A program made the position numbers and the translations under genes. This document shows, one piece after another, positions 27,822 through 35,313 of a DNA stretch of 64,000 bases (position 1 is its first letter; each line of letters opens with the position of its first letter). The notes beneath the pieces were generated by a model, which saw only the letters and a program-made list of their open reading frames with translations, searched no databases and had not been told where the DNA came from. Location: contig NZ_JASCTH010000003.1 in NCBI RefSeq assembly GCF_030009775.1, positions 124,001-188,000 of the forward strand, in the 5' to 3' direction. The stretch comes from Actinoplanes sandaracinus. Lineage in GTDB: Bacteria; Actinomycetota; Actinomycetes; Mycobacteriales; Micromonosporaceae.

Positions 27822-27904
27822 CGCTGAGCCTCCGCGGACATGTTCGCGCGGCTCTCGCCGGCGTCGTGCGGTGCGGCCGGATGCCGCCCGGTGCGGTCGG
27901 TCAT
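27818..27904 (-). CDS. Possible 28-aa leader or small protein in the sugar operon
   Basis: A 28-codon frame (MTDRTGRHPAAP ... MSAEAQR) fills the gap between the binding-protein gene and the permease. Its ATG lies one base after the TGA of the binding-protein gene (TGA-C-ATG) and its TGA overlaps the permease ATG. Third positions are strongly GC. It may be a translated coupling peptide. It has no hydrophobic segment. Alternatively it is a chance frame in a short spacer. Confidence 0.4.
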   Translation of the reverse strand: MTDRTGRHPAAPHDAGESRANMSAEAQR

Positions 27905-27905
27905 G

Positions 27906-28964
27906 TCAGCCCCAGCAGTTCTGTGCGCCCCAGGTGGAGTCCTGGGCCTCGACGCCGGTCTGCGACTGGTCGGTGATGAGCTGCACCCCGGTGTCGGTGA
28001 AGTCCTTGCCCTGCGTGGTGGCCGGCTTGGTGCCGTCCTTGGCGAACTTCGTGACGGCTTCGACGCCCGACGACGCCATCTTCAGCGGGAACTGCATGGA
28101 CGTGGCGCCGATGACGCCGGCCTTGACGTTCTTGACGCCGGGGCAGCCTCCGTCGACCGAAACGATCGTGACGTCCTTCTCCTTGCCCGCGGCCTTGAGA
28201 GCCTCGTAGGCGCCGGCCGCCGCGGGCTCGTTGATCGTGTAGACGAGGTTGATCGACGGGTCCTTCTGGAGCAGGTTCTCCATGGCCGTACGCCCGCCCT
28301 CCTCGGCGCCGTCGGTCACGTCGTGTCCGGCGATCCGCGGGTCGGCCTCGTCGCCGATCTTCGTCTTGTCCTTGACGTCGATGCCGAAGCCTTCCAGGAA
28401 GCCCTGGTCACGCTGCACGTCGACGGAGATCTGGTTGGGGTTGAGGTCGAGCAGAGCGATCTTCGCCTGCTTGCCCTCCTTGTCGAACTTGGCCTTCGCC
28501 CACTTTCCGATGAGCAGGCCGGCCTGGTAGTTGTCGGTGGCGAAGGTGGCGTCGACGGCGCTGACCGGATCGGTCGGCGTGTCCAGGGCGATGACGAGCA
28601 ACCCGGCCTGGCGTGCCTTGTCGATCGCGGGGACGATCGCCTTCGAGTCGCTCGGGGTGATCAGGAAGCCCTTGGCGCCGGCGGAGATCAGGTTCTCGAT
28701 GGCCTGGACCTGGGCCTCGTTGTCGCCGTCCTGTTTGCCGCCGAACGTCTGCAACTCGATGCCCTGCTGCTGGGCGGCCTGCTGGGCGCCCTCCTTCATC
28801 TTGACGAAGAAGGGGTTCGTGTCGGTCTTGGTGATCAGACCGACGATCGGCTTTCCGCTGTCGCTGGTGGCTTCCGCGCCGCCACAGGCGGCGGTGCCGA
28901 GGCTGAGAGCGGCGACGACGCCGAGGGCGGAAAGCCGACGGCCGGAGATGAACGCGTGGGGCAC
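27906..28964 (-). CDS. Sugar ABC transporter substrate-binding lipoprotein (FrcB-like)
   Basis: 352 aa. The lipoprotein signal ends [10 protein letters not shown], so Cys27 would be lipidated and the protein anchored outside the membrane. The mature part is a periplasmic-binding-protein type I fold of the ribose/fructose class ([58 protein letters not shown]). The start is GTG 28964, five bases after AGGAGG; an in-frame ATG at 29072 would place the operator inside the gene and add non-signal sequence. It is the first gene of the operon, behind a TTGACA-N17-TCTACT promoter covered by an operator. Confidence 0.92.
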   Translation of the reverse strand: MPHAFISGRRLSALGVVAALSLGTAACGGAEATSDSGKPIVGLITKTDTNPFFVKMKEGAQQAAQQQGIELQTFGGKQDGDNEAQVQAIENLISAGAKGFLITPSDSKAIVPAIDKARQAGLLVIALDTPTDPVSAVDATFATDNYQAGLLIGKWAKAKFDKEGKQAKIALLDLNPNQISVDVQRDQGFLEGFGIDVKDKTKIGDEADPRIAGHDVTDGAEEGGRTAMENLLQKDPSINLVYTINEPAAAGAYEALKAAGKEKDVTIVSVDGGCPGVKNVKAGVIGATSMQFPLKMASSGVEAVTKFAKDGTKPATTQGKDFTDTGVQLITDQSQTGVEAQDSTWGAQNCWG

Positions 28965-29024
28965 CGATGCCTCCTGAAGAGTCAACGAGATTCGATCACT
29001 GGATGGATCTAGGAACGCGCTAAA

Positions 29025-29036
29025 GACAACGTTGTC
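29025..29036. promoter_or_regulatory. LacI-type operator O1 at the transporter promoter
   Basis: Perfect palindrome GACAACGTTGTC, extended as AAGACAACGTTGTCAT (7/8 bases symmetric per half). It sits just downstream of the operon -10, over the predicted transcription start, the classic repressor position. O2 at 29179-29190 matches it closely. Confidence 0.75.
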
Positions 29037-29040
29037 ATGG

Positions 29041-29069
29041 AGTAGACGCGACAGTGTTGCTCTTGTCAA
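29041..29069 (-). promoter_or_regulatory. Promoter of the sugar transporter operon
   Basis: On the minus strand: TTGACA (29069-29064), 17-base spacer, TCTACT (29046-29041). The -35 is perfect and the -10 matches TATAAT at four positions. Operator O1 lies immediately downstream. Confidence 0.6.
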
Positions 29070-29178
29070 CATCGTGTAACTCGGAAGTTTCCATCGACCG
29101 TCGGACCTACCGCATGCACCTGTGGGAACGTGCGACGGTCATCAAAAGATGGCTCTCATGCTGCGAGACAACGACGAT

Positions 29179-29190
29179 GACATCGTTGTC
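29179..29190. promoter_or_regulatory. LacI-type operator O2 at the regulator promoter
   Basis: GACATCGTTGTC, extended as ATGACATCGTTGTCAT (7/8 symmetric per half), differs from O1 by one central base in the core. Its right half overlaps the regulator -35 (TTGTCA), so autorepression is expected. Confidence 0.7.
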
Positions 29191-29214
29191 ATAGCGGAGG
29201 GTGTTGTCTAGGCT
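29186..29214 (+). promoter_or_regulatory. Promoter of the LacI-type regulator gene
   Basis: TTGTCA (29186-29191), 17-base spacer, TAGGCT (29209-29214). The -35 overlaps operator O2. Confidence 0.6.
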
Positions 29215-29257
29215 CCACCCGTACCGGGGGGATCAAGGGTCAGCGAGGAGCACCGTC

Positions 29258-30340
29258 GTGCGCGAAGCACCAACCACGCCCGACGGCAGGGGAACCGGGC
29301 GGGCCACGATGAACGACGTCGCCCGCGCCGCCGGCGTCAGCCTCAAGACGGTCTCGCGGGTGGTCAACGGCGAGCAGAACGTCTCGCCCATGCGGATGGC
29401 CCAGGTTCGCGAAGCGATCGAAGCCCTCAACTACCGGCCCGACCTGGGGGCCATCACGCTACGGCGCAGCGACCGTCGCACCGGGACGGTCGCGCTGCTG
29501 CTCGAAGACGTCGGCAACCCGTTCTCCTCGGCCCTGCACCGCGCGGTGGAGGACGAGGCCCGCGCACACGGGGTGCAGGTGCTGACCGGAAGCCTCGACG
29601 AGGACCCCGAACGTGAGCGGGAACTGGCCCGGGCGTTCACCATGCGCCGCGCGGACGGTCTGATCATCGCCCCGGTCAGCTCGGACCAGAGCTACCTGGC
29701 CACCGAGATCCAGGCCGACACCCCGGTCGTCTTCGTCGACCGGCCCGGCCACGGCATTCCGGCCGACACCGTGCTGTCGACCAACGTGATCGGAGCGACC
29801 GAGGCGACCCGCCACCTCATCGCGCACGGGCACCGCCGGATCGCCTACCTGGGCGACTACACCAGGATCTCCACGGCACGGCACCGGCAGGAGGGATACC
29901 TCGCCGCCCTGCGGGAGGCCGGCATCGATCCCGAGCCCGCGCTGATCATCCCGGATCTGCACACCACGCCCATGGCGGAGAGCAAGGTGATGGAGGTGCT
30001 TCACCGCACGAACCCACCGACCGCCCTGTTCACCAGCCAGAACCTGATCACCGTCGGCGCGGTGCGCGCCCTGCGCCGCCTCGGCCTGCACCATGCCGTC
30101 GCCCTGATCGGCTTCGACGACTTCCCCCTGGCCGACCTGCTGGAACCGGCCGTCACGGTGGTCGCCCAGGACCCGGCGATGATGGGTTCCATAGCCGCGC
30201 AGACGTTGTTCCGCCGTATCGACGGCGACGACAGCCCTCCGGGTGAGTACTGGATCCCCACCACGCTGATCCGCCGCGGATCCGGCGAGCTGCGGCCCGG
30301 CTCATACCCTCCGCACGAACGCCGCGGCGAGTCCCTCTGA
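29258..30340 (+). CDS. LacI-family transcriptional repressor of the sugar operon
   Basis: 360 aa. The N-terminal LacI helix-turn-helix and hinge (about residues 17-72) include MNDVARAAGVSLKTVSRVVN and ALNYRPDLGAITLR. The sugar-binding core follows (ALLLEDVGNPFSSALHRAVE, ADGLIIAPVSSDQSYL, LIGFDDFPLADLLEPAVTVV). The start is GTG 29258, 7 bases after GAGGAG. It is divergent from the FrcB-like gene, with matching 16-bp operators at both promoters, so it very likely represses the transport operon and itself; the inducer should be the transported sugar or its phosphate. Confidence 0.93.
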   Translation: MREAPTTPDGRGTGRATMNDVARAAGVSLKTVSRVVNGEQNVSPMRMAQVREAIEALNYRPDLGAITLRRSDRRTGTVALLLEDVGNPFSSALHRAVEDEARAHGVQVLTGSLDEDPERERELARAFTMRRADGLIIAPVSSDQSYLATEIQADTPVVFVDRPGHGIPADTVLSTNVIGATEATRHLIAHGHRRIAYLGDYTRISTARHRQEGYLAALREAGIDPEPALIIPDLHTTPMAESKVMEVLHRTNPPTALFTSQNLITVGAVRALRRLGLHHAVALIGFDDFPLADLLEPAVTVVAQDPAMMGSIAAQTLFRRIDGDDSPPGEYWIPTTLIRRGSGELRPGSYPPHERRGESL

Positions 30341-30438
30341 CACAGCGGGGACGCCGATGAGGTGGTCACCGGCCTGGTCCCTGGAGAACCCGGCGGCCGA
30401 TCGTTGCCGAACGGGCCGCGGAAAGGGAAGCCCAGCGG

Positions 30439-30657
30439 TCACTTCTTCTTCTTGCCGGGCTTCTTCGCCTTCTTGCCCTTCTTGCCGTCCTTCTCCGCCG
30501 TCGACTTCGCCTCCGCGACCTCAGGCATGAGCACGGGCGAGAGCAACTTGAGGAAGACCAGCGCCAGCGGAGCCAGCCAGGCCCACCACGGCACCAGTGA
30601 GCCCGGTCCGAACAGCATGCCGGCCACGTCGTAACTCACCTCGACGGTGGTATCCAT
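30439..30657 (-). CDS. Small membrane protein with lysine-rich tail (72 aa)
   Basis: 72 aa. A short N-terminal part is followed by one or two hydrophobic stretches (VPWWAWLAPLALVFLKLLSPVL), then a highly charged tail (KDGKKGKKAKKPGKKKK). The Lys tail is consistent with a cytoplasmic end contacting phosphate groups or nucleic acid, but that is inference. ATG 30657 is preferred over the adjacent ATG 30660 because GGAGG then lies 6 bases upstream rather than 3. It sits between the LacI gene (convergent) and the LuxR gene (same strand, upstream). Confidence 0.72.
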   Translation of the reverse strand: MDTTVEVSYDVAGMLFGPGSLVPWWAWLAPLALVFLKLLSPVLMPEVAEAKSTAEKDGKKGKKAKKPGKKKK

Positions 30658-30862
30658 CATTTGCCTCCGGGGGGCGAACGGCTCAGGTCGGGCAGGACGC
30701 CCTCCCTCGTTGGGGGTCGGAACCCAATATCGGGCTCGCACCGCCCGCTCTTAGCCTTTCCACCGACCGTCGAGCGGCCTCACTCCCACCGCCACCGCAG
30801 CCACCCGGCCGCAACCATCGGCCCCGTCCACCGCCGCCCACCGCCCAGAGGCGCGTCGACGA

Positions 30863-33835
30863 TCAGGTGTCGAGGAGGCCGAGGCGGTGAGCGACGGCAG
30901 CGGCCTCGACACGGTTGGTGACCTCGAGCTTGGCGATGATCCGGGAGACGTGGACGCTGGCCGTCTTCGGCGAGATGAACAGGTTCTGAGCGATGCGGCT
31001 GTTGCTCTGCCCCTCGGCGACCAGGCGCAGCACCTCACGCTCCCGAGCGGTCAGCAACGCGGTGCTCATGACGGCAGCCGTGCCTCCGGCCACCCCGGCC
31101 GAACCGCGCAGCCCGGCGGCGTCTCGCACCCCGGCGGCACCTGCGGCCCCGGCGCCTCGGACACCAGCGCCCCGGACACCAGCGCCTCGGGACCCGGCCG
31201 CGCCTCGGACACCGAGCCGACGGGCCATGACCTCGGCGGCCTCGACCAGCGGCCGGGCACCGAGTTCGACGGCGAGCGCACGGGCCTCGGTGAGCGCGGC
31301 GGTGGCGGCCGGGCGGTCGGCGGCCACCACCTCAGCGAGGCTGAGCAGCGCGTTCGCGAGCTGGTAGGGCTGGCCGTCGGCCCGCCAGGCCGCGACCGCC
31401 TCCCGCCACCGGTCGGCGCCGCCGTCGAGGGATGCCGCCACCTGCGCGGCATAGGCCACCTCAGCCGGATAACGCTGCGGCAGGCGGCCCGCCAGCTCCC
31501 GGATCGTGCCCGCCAGATCCAGCGCGCTCCCGTCGGAGGCACCGAGGCCCGGCTGGGGCAGGGTGCGGGCGGCGGCGGCCAGCACCGCCCACCCGTAGCG
31601 GGGCCGGTCGGTCAGGCCACGGTCGGTCAGGGCGACGGCGGCGGCGGCGCGGGCCGCGGCTGTGTCGCCCGTGGCGAGGCCGGCGAGGATGCGCAGTTCC
31701 AGCAGGGCGAGACGGGTCTCGTTGGTGAGGAACGGTTTGGCGAGGAAGGCGACGGCCCGCTGGACCGTGGCCTCGGCGCCGTCGTGGCCGCGGGCCAGGC
31801 GGAGACGGCCACGAAGGCGGAGGCCGGGGGCGGCGAGAGTGCCGGGCGGGTCGTGGCGGGCCGCTTCGGCGAGAAGGGCGTCGGCCTCGTCCCAGCGGCC
31901 GAGGGCCATCAGCGCCTCGGCGTGGTTGGCGAGCAGGTAGACGCCGGTGGTGCGGCTGACACCGATCCGGTCGGCGTGTGGCACGCCTTCGGCGGCGGCC
32001 GCGGCGGAGGCCGCATAGGCCCCTGTTTCGAACAGCGAGTCGGAGAGGTTGACCAGAGCGGCCGCCAGGTTGGAGATGTCGCCGGAGTCGCGGGCCCGGT
32101 CGACGGACCGGCGCATGGCCGGCAGGCTCTCGGCGGCGGGGAGACGGCCGCTGCACACCTTGCTGTAGGTGATCTCGACGGCGACCTGACCCGCCTCGTC
32201 GCCGAATTCGGCTCCGGTCGCCAGCACCGACTGGGCGAGCCGGTCGGACTCGCCGGGATCGGTGGCGGCCAGGACGTAGACGACGTCGGCGGCGAGTTTC
32301 AGCCAGGCGGCGTCGCGGGGCGCCTCGACCAGAAGCCGGTACGCCTCGCGGGCCTCGGCCGCCCCGTCGCTCTTGCCGGCGTTGCGCAGCAGTTTGGCCC
32401 GCCGGACCAGCAGTCGCGCCGCCCGCACCGGCTCGGCCGCGGAGTCGAGGTCGGCGAGGGCGGCTCGGGTCAGCGTCTTCGCCCGCATGAGCTCGCCGGA
32501 GTCGATGGCGGCGAGGGCCGCCTCCTCCAGCAGGTCGAGGTGGCCGACGCCGAGCAGGTCGGCCGCGCCGGGCACCTGGTCCCACAGCTCCAGCATGCGG
32601 TCGAGCAGGCGGGCCCGCTCGGCGAACGCATAGCGGCTGCCGGCGGCGTCGGCGGCACGGTGCGCGGCGACGAGCGCGCGGGCGTGGTCGCGGGCGGCGA
32701 ACCAGTGGTGGGCGATCTCGGCGGGGGCGCGGTCGGCGTCGACCAGGTGCGGCTCGGCCTCGATGGCCTGCGCATAGCTGGCGTGCAGCCGGGCGCGCTC
32801 GCCGGGCAGCAGATCGTCGTGGACGGCCTCACGGACGAGGGCGTGCCGGAACTCGAAGCCGCCGTCGGGGGCGATGACGATCAGCTGGGCGGCGACGGCG
32901 GCGCGCAGCGCGGACTCCAGGGTCGTCTCGTCGACGCCGGTGACGCGCGCCAGCAGCTCGTGACCGAACCGGTGGCCGCCGACCGCGGCGACCCGCAGCA
33001 CCCGCTGGGCGGAGTCGGGCAGCTGGTCGGCCCGGGAGAGAAGAAGGTCGCGGAGGGTTTCCGGGATGTCGCCGCAGCGCGGGTCGGCGGAGGCGGCGAA
33101 CTGCTCGATGAAGAACGGGATGCCCTGCGCCCGCCGGCTGATCGCGTCGACGGTGGGCGGGTCGGGCTCGGCGCCGAGCAGGTGCCCGAGCAGCTCGGCG
33201 GTGCCGTCACGGTCGAGCCGGTCGAGGTCGTGCCGCTGGACGCCACGGGCCCGCTCCAGCTCGGCCAGGAACGGCCGGAGCGGGTGCCCCCGGTGCAGCT
33301 CGTCGGTGCGGTAGGTGGCGATCAGCAGCAGGCGTGGCACTCGCACGGAACGGACCAGGAAGGCGATCAGGTCACGGGTGGACCGGTCGGCCCAGTGCAG
33401 GTCCTCCACCACCAGCACGAGCGGCCGCTCCTCGGCGAGCCGGGCGAAGAGCGCCCCGGCCAGCTCGAACAGGTGGCCGCGGCGGGTCTCGCCGCCCTCG
33501 GGCGGCGGGCCCAGCTCGGGCAGCAGCCGGGCGAACTCGGCCTCGCGGCCCTCGAAGACGGCCCGGCCCTCACGCCGGCTCAGCTCACGCAGCGCGGCCG
33601 CGAACGGGGCGAAGGGCAGGCCCTCCTCGCCCAGCTCGAGGCACTGACCGACCAGGACGCGGGCGTCGAGGGACCGGCAGAACTCCTCGACGAGCCGGGT
33701 CTTGCCGACGCCGGCCTCACCGCCGACGAGGACGGCGGCCGGCTCGGCGGCGCGCACCCGCTTGAGCGCCTCGTGCAGCGTGGCCAGGTCGGGCTCGCGC
33801 CCGACCAGGACCGTGCTGTGCGCGCTCACCGTCAT
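30863..33835 (-). CDS. Large AAA/LuxR (LAL/MalT-like) transcriptional regulator
   Basis: 990 aa. An N-terminal ATPase (about 1-330) has Walker A GGEAGVGKTRLVEEF and Walker B LVLVVEDLHWADRSTRD. A long helical TPR-like middle (about 350-880) follows, then a Gly/Ala/Arg low-complexity linker (GVRGAGVRGAG repeats) and a C-terminal LuxR DNA-binding domain (LTAREREVLRLVAEGQSNSRIAQ ... VHVSRIIAKL). LAL proteins are single-component activators, some controlling secondary metabolism; no target is evident here. ATG 33835 (MTVSAHSTVLVGRE) is chosen; ATGs at 33847 and 33865 are also possible. A 62-aa gene lies just upstream on the same strand. Confidence 0.87.
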   Translation of the reverse strand: MTVSAHSTVLVGREPDLATLHEALKRVRAAEPAAVLVGGEAGVGKTRLVEEFCRSLDARVLVGQCLELGEEGLPFAPFAAALRELSRREGRAVFEGREAEFARLLPELGPPPEGGETRRGHLFELAGALFARLAEERPLVLVVEDLHWADRSTRDLIAFLVRSVRVPRLLLIATYRTDELHRGHPLRPFLAELERARGVQRHDLDRLDRDGTAELLGHLLGAEPDPPTVDAISRRAQGIPFFIEQFAASADPRCGDIPETLRDLLLSRADQLPDSAQRVLRVAAVGGHRFGHELLARVTGVDETTLESALRAAVAAQLIVIAPDGGFEFRHALVREAVHDDLLPGERARLHASYAQAIEAEPHLVDADRAPAEIAHHWFAARDHARALVAAHRAADAAGSRYAFAERARLLDRMLELWDQVPGAADLLGVGHLDLLEEAALAAIDSGELMRAKTLTRAALADLDSAAEPVRAARLLVRRAKLLRNAGKSDGAAEAREAYRLLVEAPRDAAWLKLAADVVYVLAATDPGESDRLAQSVLATGAEFGDEAGQVAVEITYSKVCSGRLPAAESLPAMRRSVDRARDSGDISNLAAALVNLSDSLFETGAYAASAAAAAEGVPHADRIGVSRTTGVYLLANHAEALMALGRWDEADALLAEAARHDPPGTLAAPGLRLRGRLRLARGHDGAEATVQRAVAFLAKPFLTNETRLALLELRILAGLATGDTAAARAAAAVALTDRGLTDRPRYGWAVLAAAARTLPQPGLGASDGSALDLAGTIRELAGRLPQRYPAEVAYAAQVAASLDGGADRWREAVAAWRADGQPYQLANALLSLAEVVAADRPAATAALTEARALAVELGARPLVEAAEVMARRLGVRGAAGSRGAGVRGAGVRGAGAAGAAGVRDAAGLRGSAGVAGGTAAVMSTALLTAREREVLRLVAEGQSNSRIAQNLFISPKTASVHVSRIIAKLEVTNRVEAAAVAHRLGLLDT

Positions 33836-33888
33836 GAGGTCGAGCATGCCACGCCCGTACGACATGATTTCGTCCCCGATCGTCGTGA

Positions 33889-34077
33889 TCACGATGCGAG
33901 AGGCTGTCGCCGCGCCGTCCGTCCGGCCCGGAAGAGCCGGGGCCACCGGATGCGCCGGCGTGGCCGTTCGGTCTCGGATCTCCGCACGAGACGGTGGTCC
34001 TCGGCGTCGCGGAGCATCGCGTCGATGCGGTGGCGGGCGAGGTGCGCATGGGTGCCGGGGTCGTTGAAGGGGATCAT
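33889..34077 (-). CDS. Small basic protein upstream of the LuxR regulator (62 aa)
   Basis: 62 aa, beginning MIPFNDPGTHAHLARHRIDAM, then an Arg-rich tail with no membrane segment. ATG 34077 has CAGGAG 7 bases upstream. It resembles short actinobacterial proteins with an HLARHRIDAMLRDAE-type helix, which I know only as hypothetical. It ends 53 bases before the LuxR start, so it is probably cotranscribed. This frame was chosen over the competing upstream extension of the LuxR frame because it has a ribosome site and family-like sequence. Confidence 0.6.
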   Translation of the reverse strand: MIPFNDPGTHAHLARHRIDAMLRDAEDHRLVRRSETERPRRRIRWPRLFRAGRTARRQPLAS

Positions 34078-34226
34078 TTCGGGGCTCCTGTCGGTTGTCG
34101 TGACACCGACTCTTCGCCCGAAGGCGGCCCGAGAGCATGGGGCGCCCGCCTCATATCCGCCGGACGGCCCCTCCTTACCGGCGGCCGCTGAGGTCCCCGG
34201 GACGCCGTAAGGTACCTGAGCCCCAC

Positions 34227-34232
34227 TACACT
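34227..34232 (+). promoter_or_regulatory. -10 element for leaderless DUF4191 mRNA
   Basis: TACACT lies 8 bases before ATG 34241. Confidence 0.45.
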
Positions 34233-34240
34233 TTGCGGCT

Positions 34241-34933
34241 ATGGCAAAACCCCAGGAGAAGGTGTCGTTCCGCGAGCGCCTGAAGCAGATCGGCCAGGTG
34301 TTCGCGTTCACGGCGAAGCAGGACAAGTGGTTCGTCCCGCTGGTCATCGGAGCGGTCGCGATCCCGATCGCGATCACCGTGACGATCGTGCTCCTGACAG
34401 GCAACTGGCCCTGGATCCCGGTCGGGGTCCTCTTCACGCTGCTGGCCGTTCTGATCGTGCTCAACCTGCGGTCGAACACGGCGATGATGAACGTGGCGGA
34501 GGGCCAGCCTGGCGCCGCCGCCTCGCTGATGGAGAACATGCGGGGCGACTGGCGGGTCCGTCCGGCCGCGAGTTCCACCACGCAGTTCGACATGGTGCAC
34601 GTGGTGATCGGTAAGCCCGGCGTGATCCTGCTCGGCGAGGGCGACCCGCAGCGCGTGCGCAGCCTCCTCAGCCAGGAGAAGCGGCGCCTGGTCAAGGTGA
34701 TCGGCAACGCCCCGATCTATGACTTCGTCATCGGTACCGACGAGGGCCAGTTGCCGGTGCGCAAGCTGCGCTCGACGATGATGAAACTGCCCCGCAACCT
34801 CACCGGCAAGGACGTCAACTCGCTGGACAAGCGTCTCGGCGCGCTGATGTCGCGGCCGCAGATGCCGAAGGGCGCCATCCCGAAGAGCATGCGGCCGAGC
34901 AAGGGCGCGTTCCGGCAGCAGAGGCCGCGTTAA
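34241..34933 (+). CDS. DUF4191 family membrane protein
   Basis: 230 aa with two transmembrane helices near the N-terminus (VPLVIGAVAIPIAITVTIVL and WIPVGVLFTLLAVLIVLN) and a cytoplasmic C-terminal domain (QFDMVHVVIGKPGVILLGEG, RKLRSTMMKLPRNLTGKDV). It matches my memory of the actinobacterial DUF4191 family, which often lies near lipoate genes; here lipA is about 9 kb away. The biochemical role is unknown. A long hairpin follows the stop. Confidence 0.82.
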   Translation: MAKPQEKVSFRERLKQIGQVFAFTAKQDKWFVPLVIGAVAIPIAITVTIVLLTGNWPWIPVGVLFTLLAVLIVLNLRSNTAMMNVAEGQPGAAASLMENMRGDWRVRPAASSTTQFDMVHVVIGKPGVILLGEGDPQRVRSLLSQEKRRLVKVIGNAPIYDFVIGTDEGQLPVRKLRSTMMKLPRNLTGKDVNSLDKRLGALMSRPQMPKGAIPKSMRPSKGAFRQQRPR

Positions 34934-34972
34934 ACCTTTCTCCTGTACGGGGGCAGACCTCCCCGAGAGCAA

Positions 34973-35050
34973 CGATGCCCGTCCCGCCCGTTCCCGGCGA
35001 CGCCGCAGCCACTCACGGCCCGGCGTCGCCGCCGGGCGGGGCGGGCATCG
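34973..35050. terminator. Long GC hairpin after the DUF4191 gene
   Basis: The outer stem is CGATGCCCGTCCCGCCCG (34973-34990) with 35033-35050 (one mismatch). The inner stem is CGGCGACGCCG (34995-35005) with CGGCGTCGCCG (35021-35031), loop 15 bases. It starts 39 bases after the stop. The 29-bp total is unusually long for a terminator and there is no T-tract. Confidence 0.6.
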
Positions 35051-35313
35051 GCGGTTACGGGGCGGCCGATGAGGCGGGCTCTCCGGCCGAGTTCAGGGTT
35101 CGGGCCGCCGTTGTCCGCAGAGTCACGTGCATGTGTGGCCGTACCCGATGAGTGGCTTGGAGAGCGACCCCCGCGGGGGGGTGACTGGGCCGCATTCATC
35201 GACAGGGGCCTCCATGATCGGTCCGGGGCGCTAGCCTCGGGACTACGCCGCTGTCCGGCGTCCAAGGCGGACGGTGGCGCAGACTCACCCGCGGGCACGA
35301 AGGAGTTCCGTTC
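35051..35313. other. Spacer upstream of the type VII secretion locus
   Basis: 263 bases without a convincing gene. It contains a possible -10 (TAGCCT, 35232-35237) and, at 35300-35305, the ribosome site AAGGAG of the next gene. No clear operator is seen. Confidence 0.35.

Noticed and set aside
33866..34138. N-terminal extension of the LuxR-type regulator
   Set aside because: Basic sequence without family resemblance, overlapping a better small gene with its own ribosome site.
30887..34210. Very long open frame (1107 codons) on the plus strand
   Set aside because: It is the mirror of the LuxR-type gene; the product is Gly/Arg/Gln-rich without domains, while the minus strand has ATPase and LuxR motifs. 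Long antisense frames are expected at this GC content.
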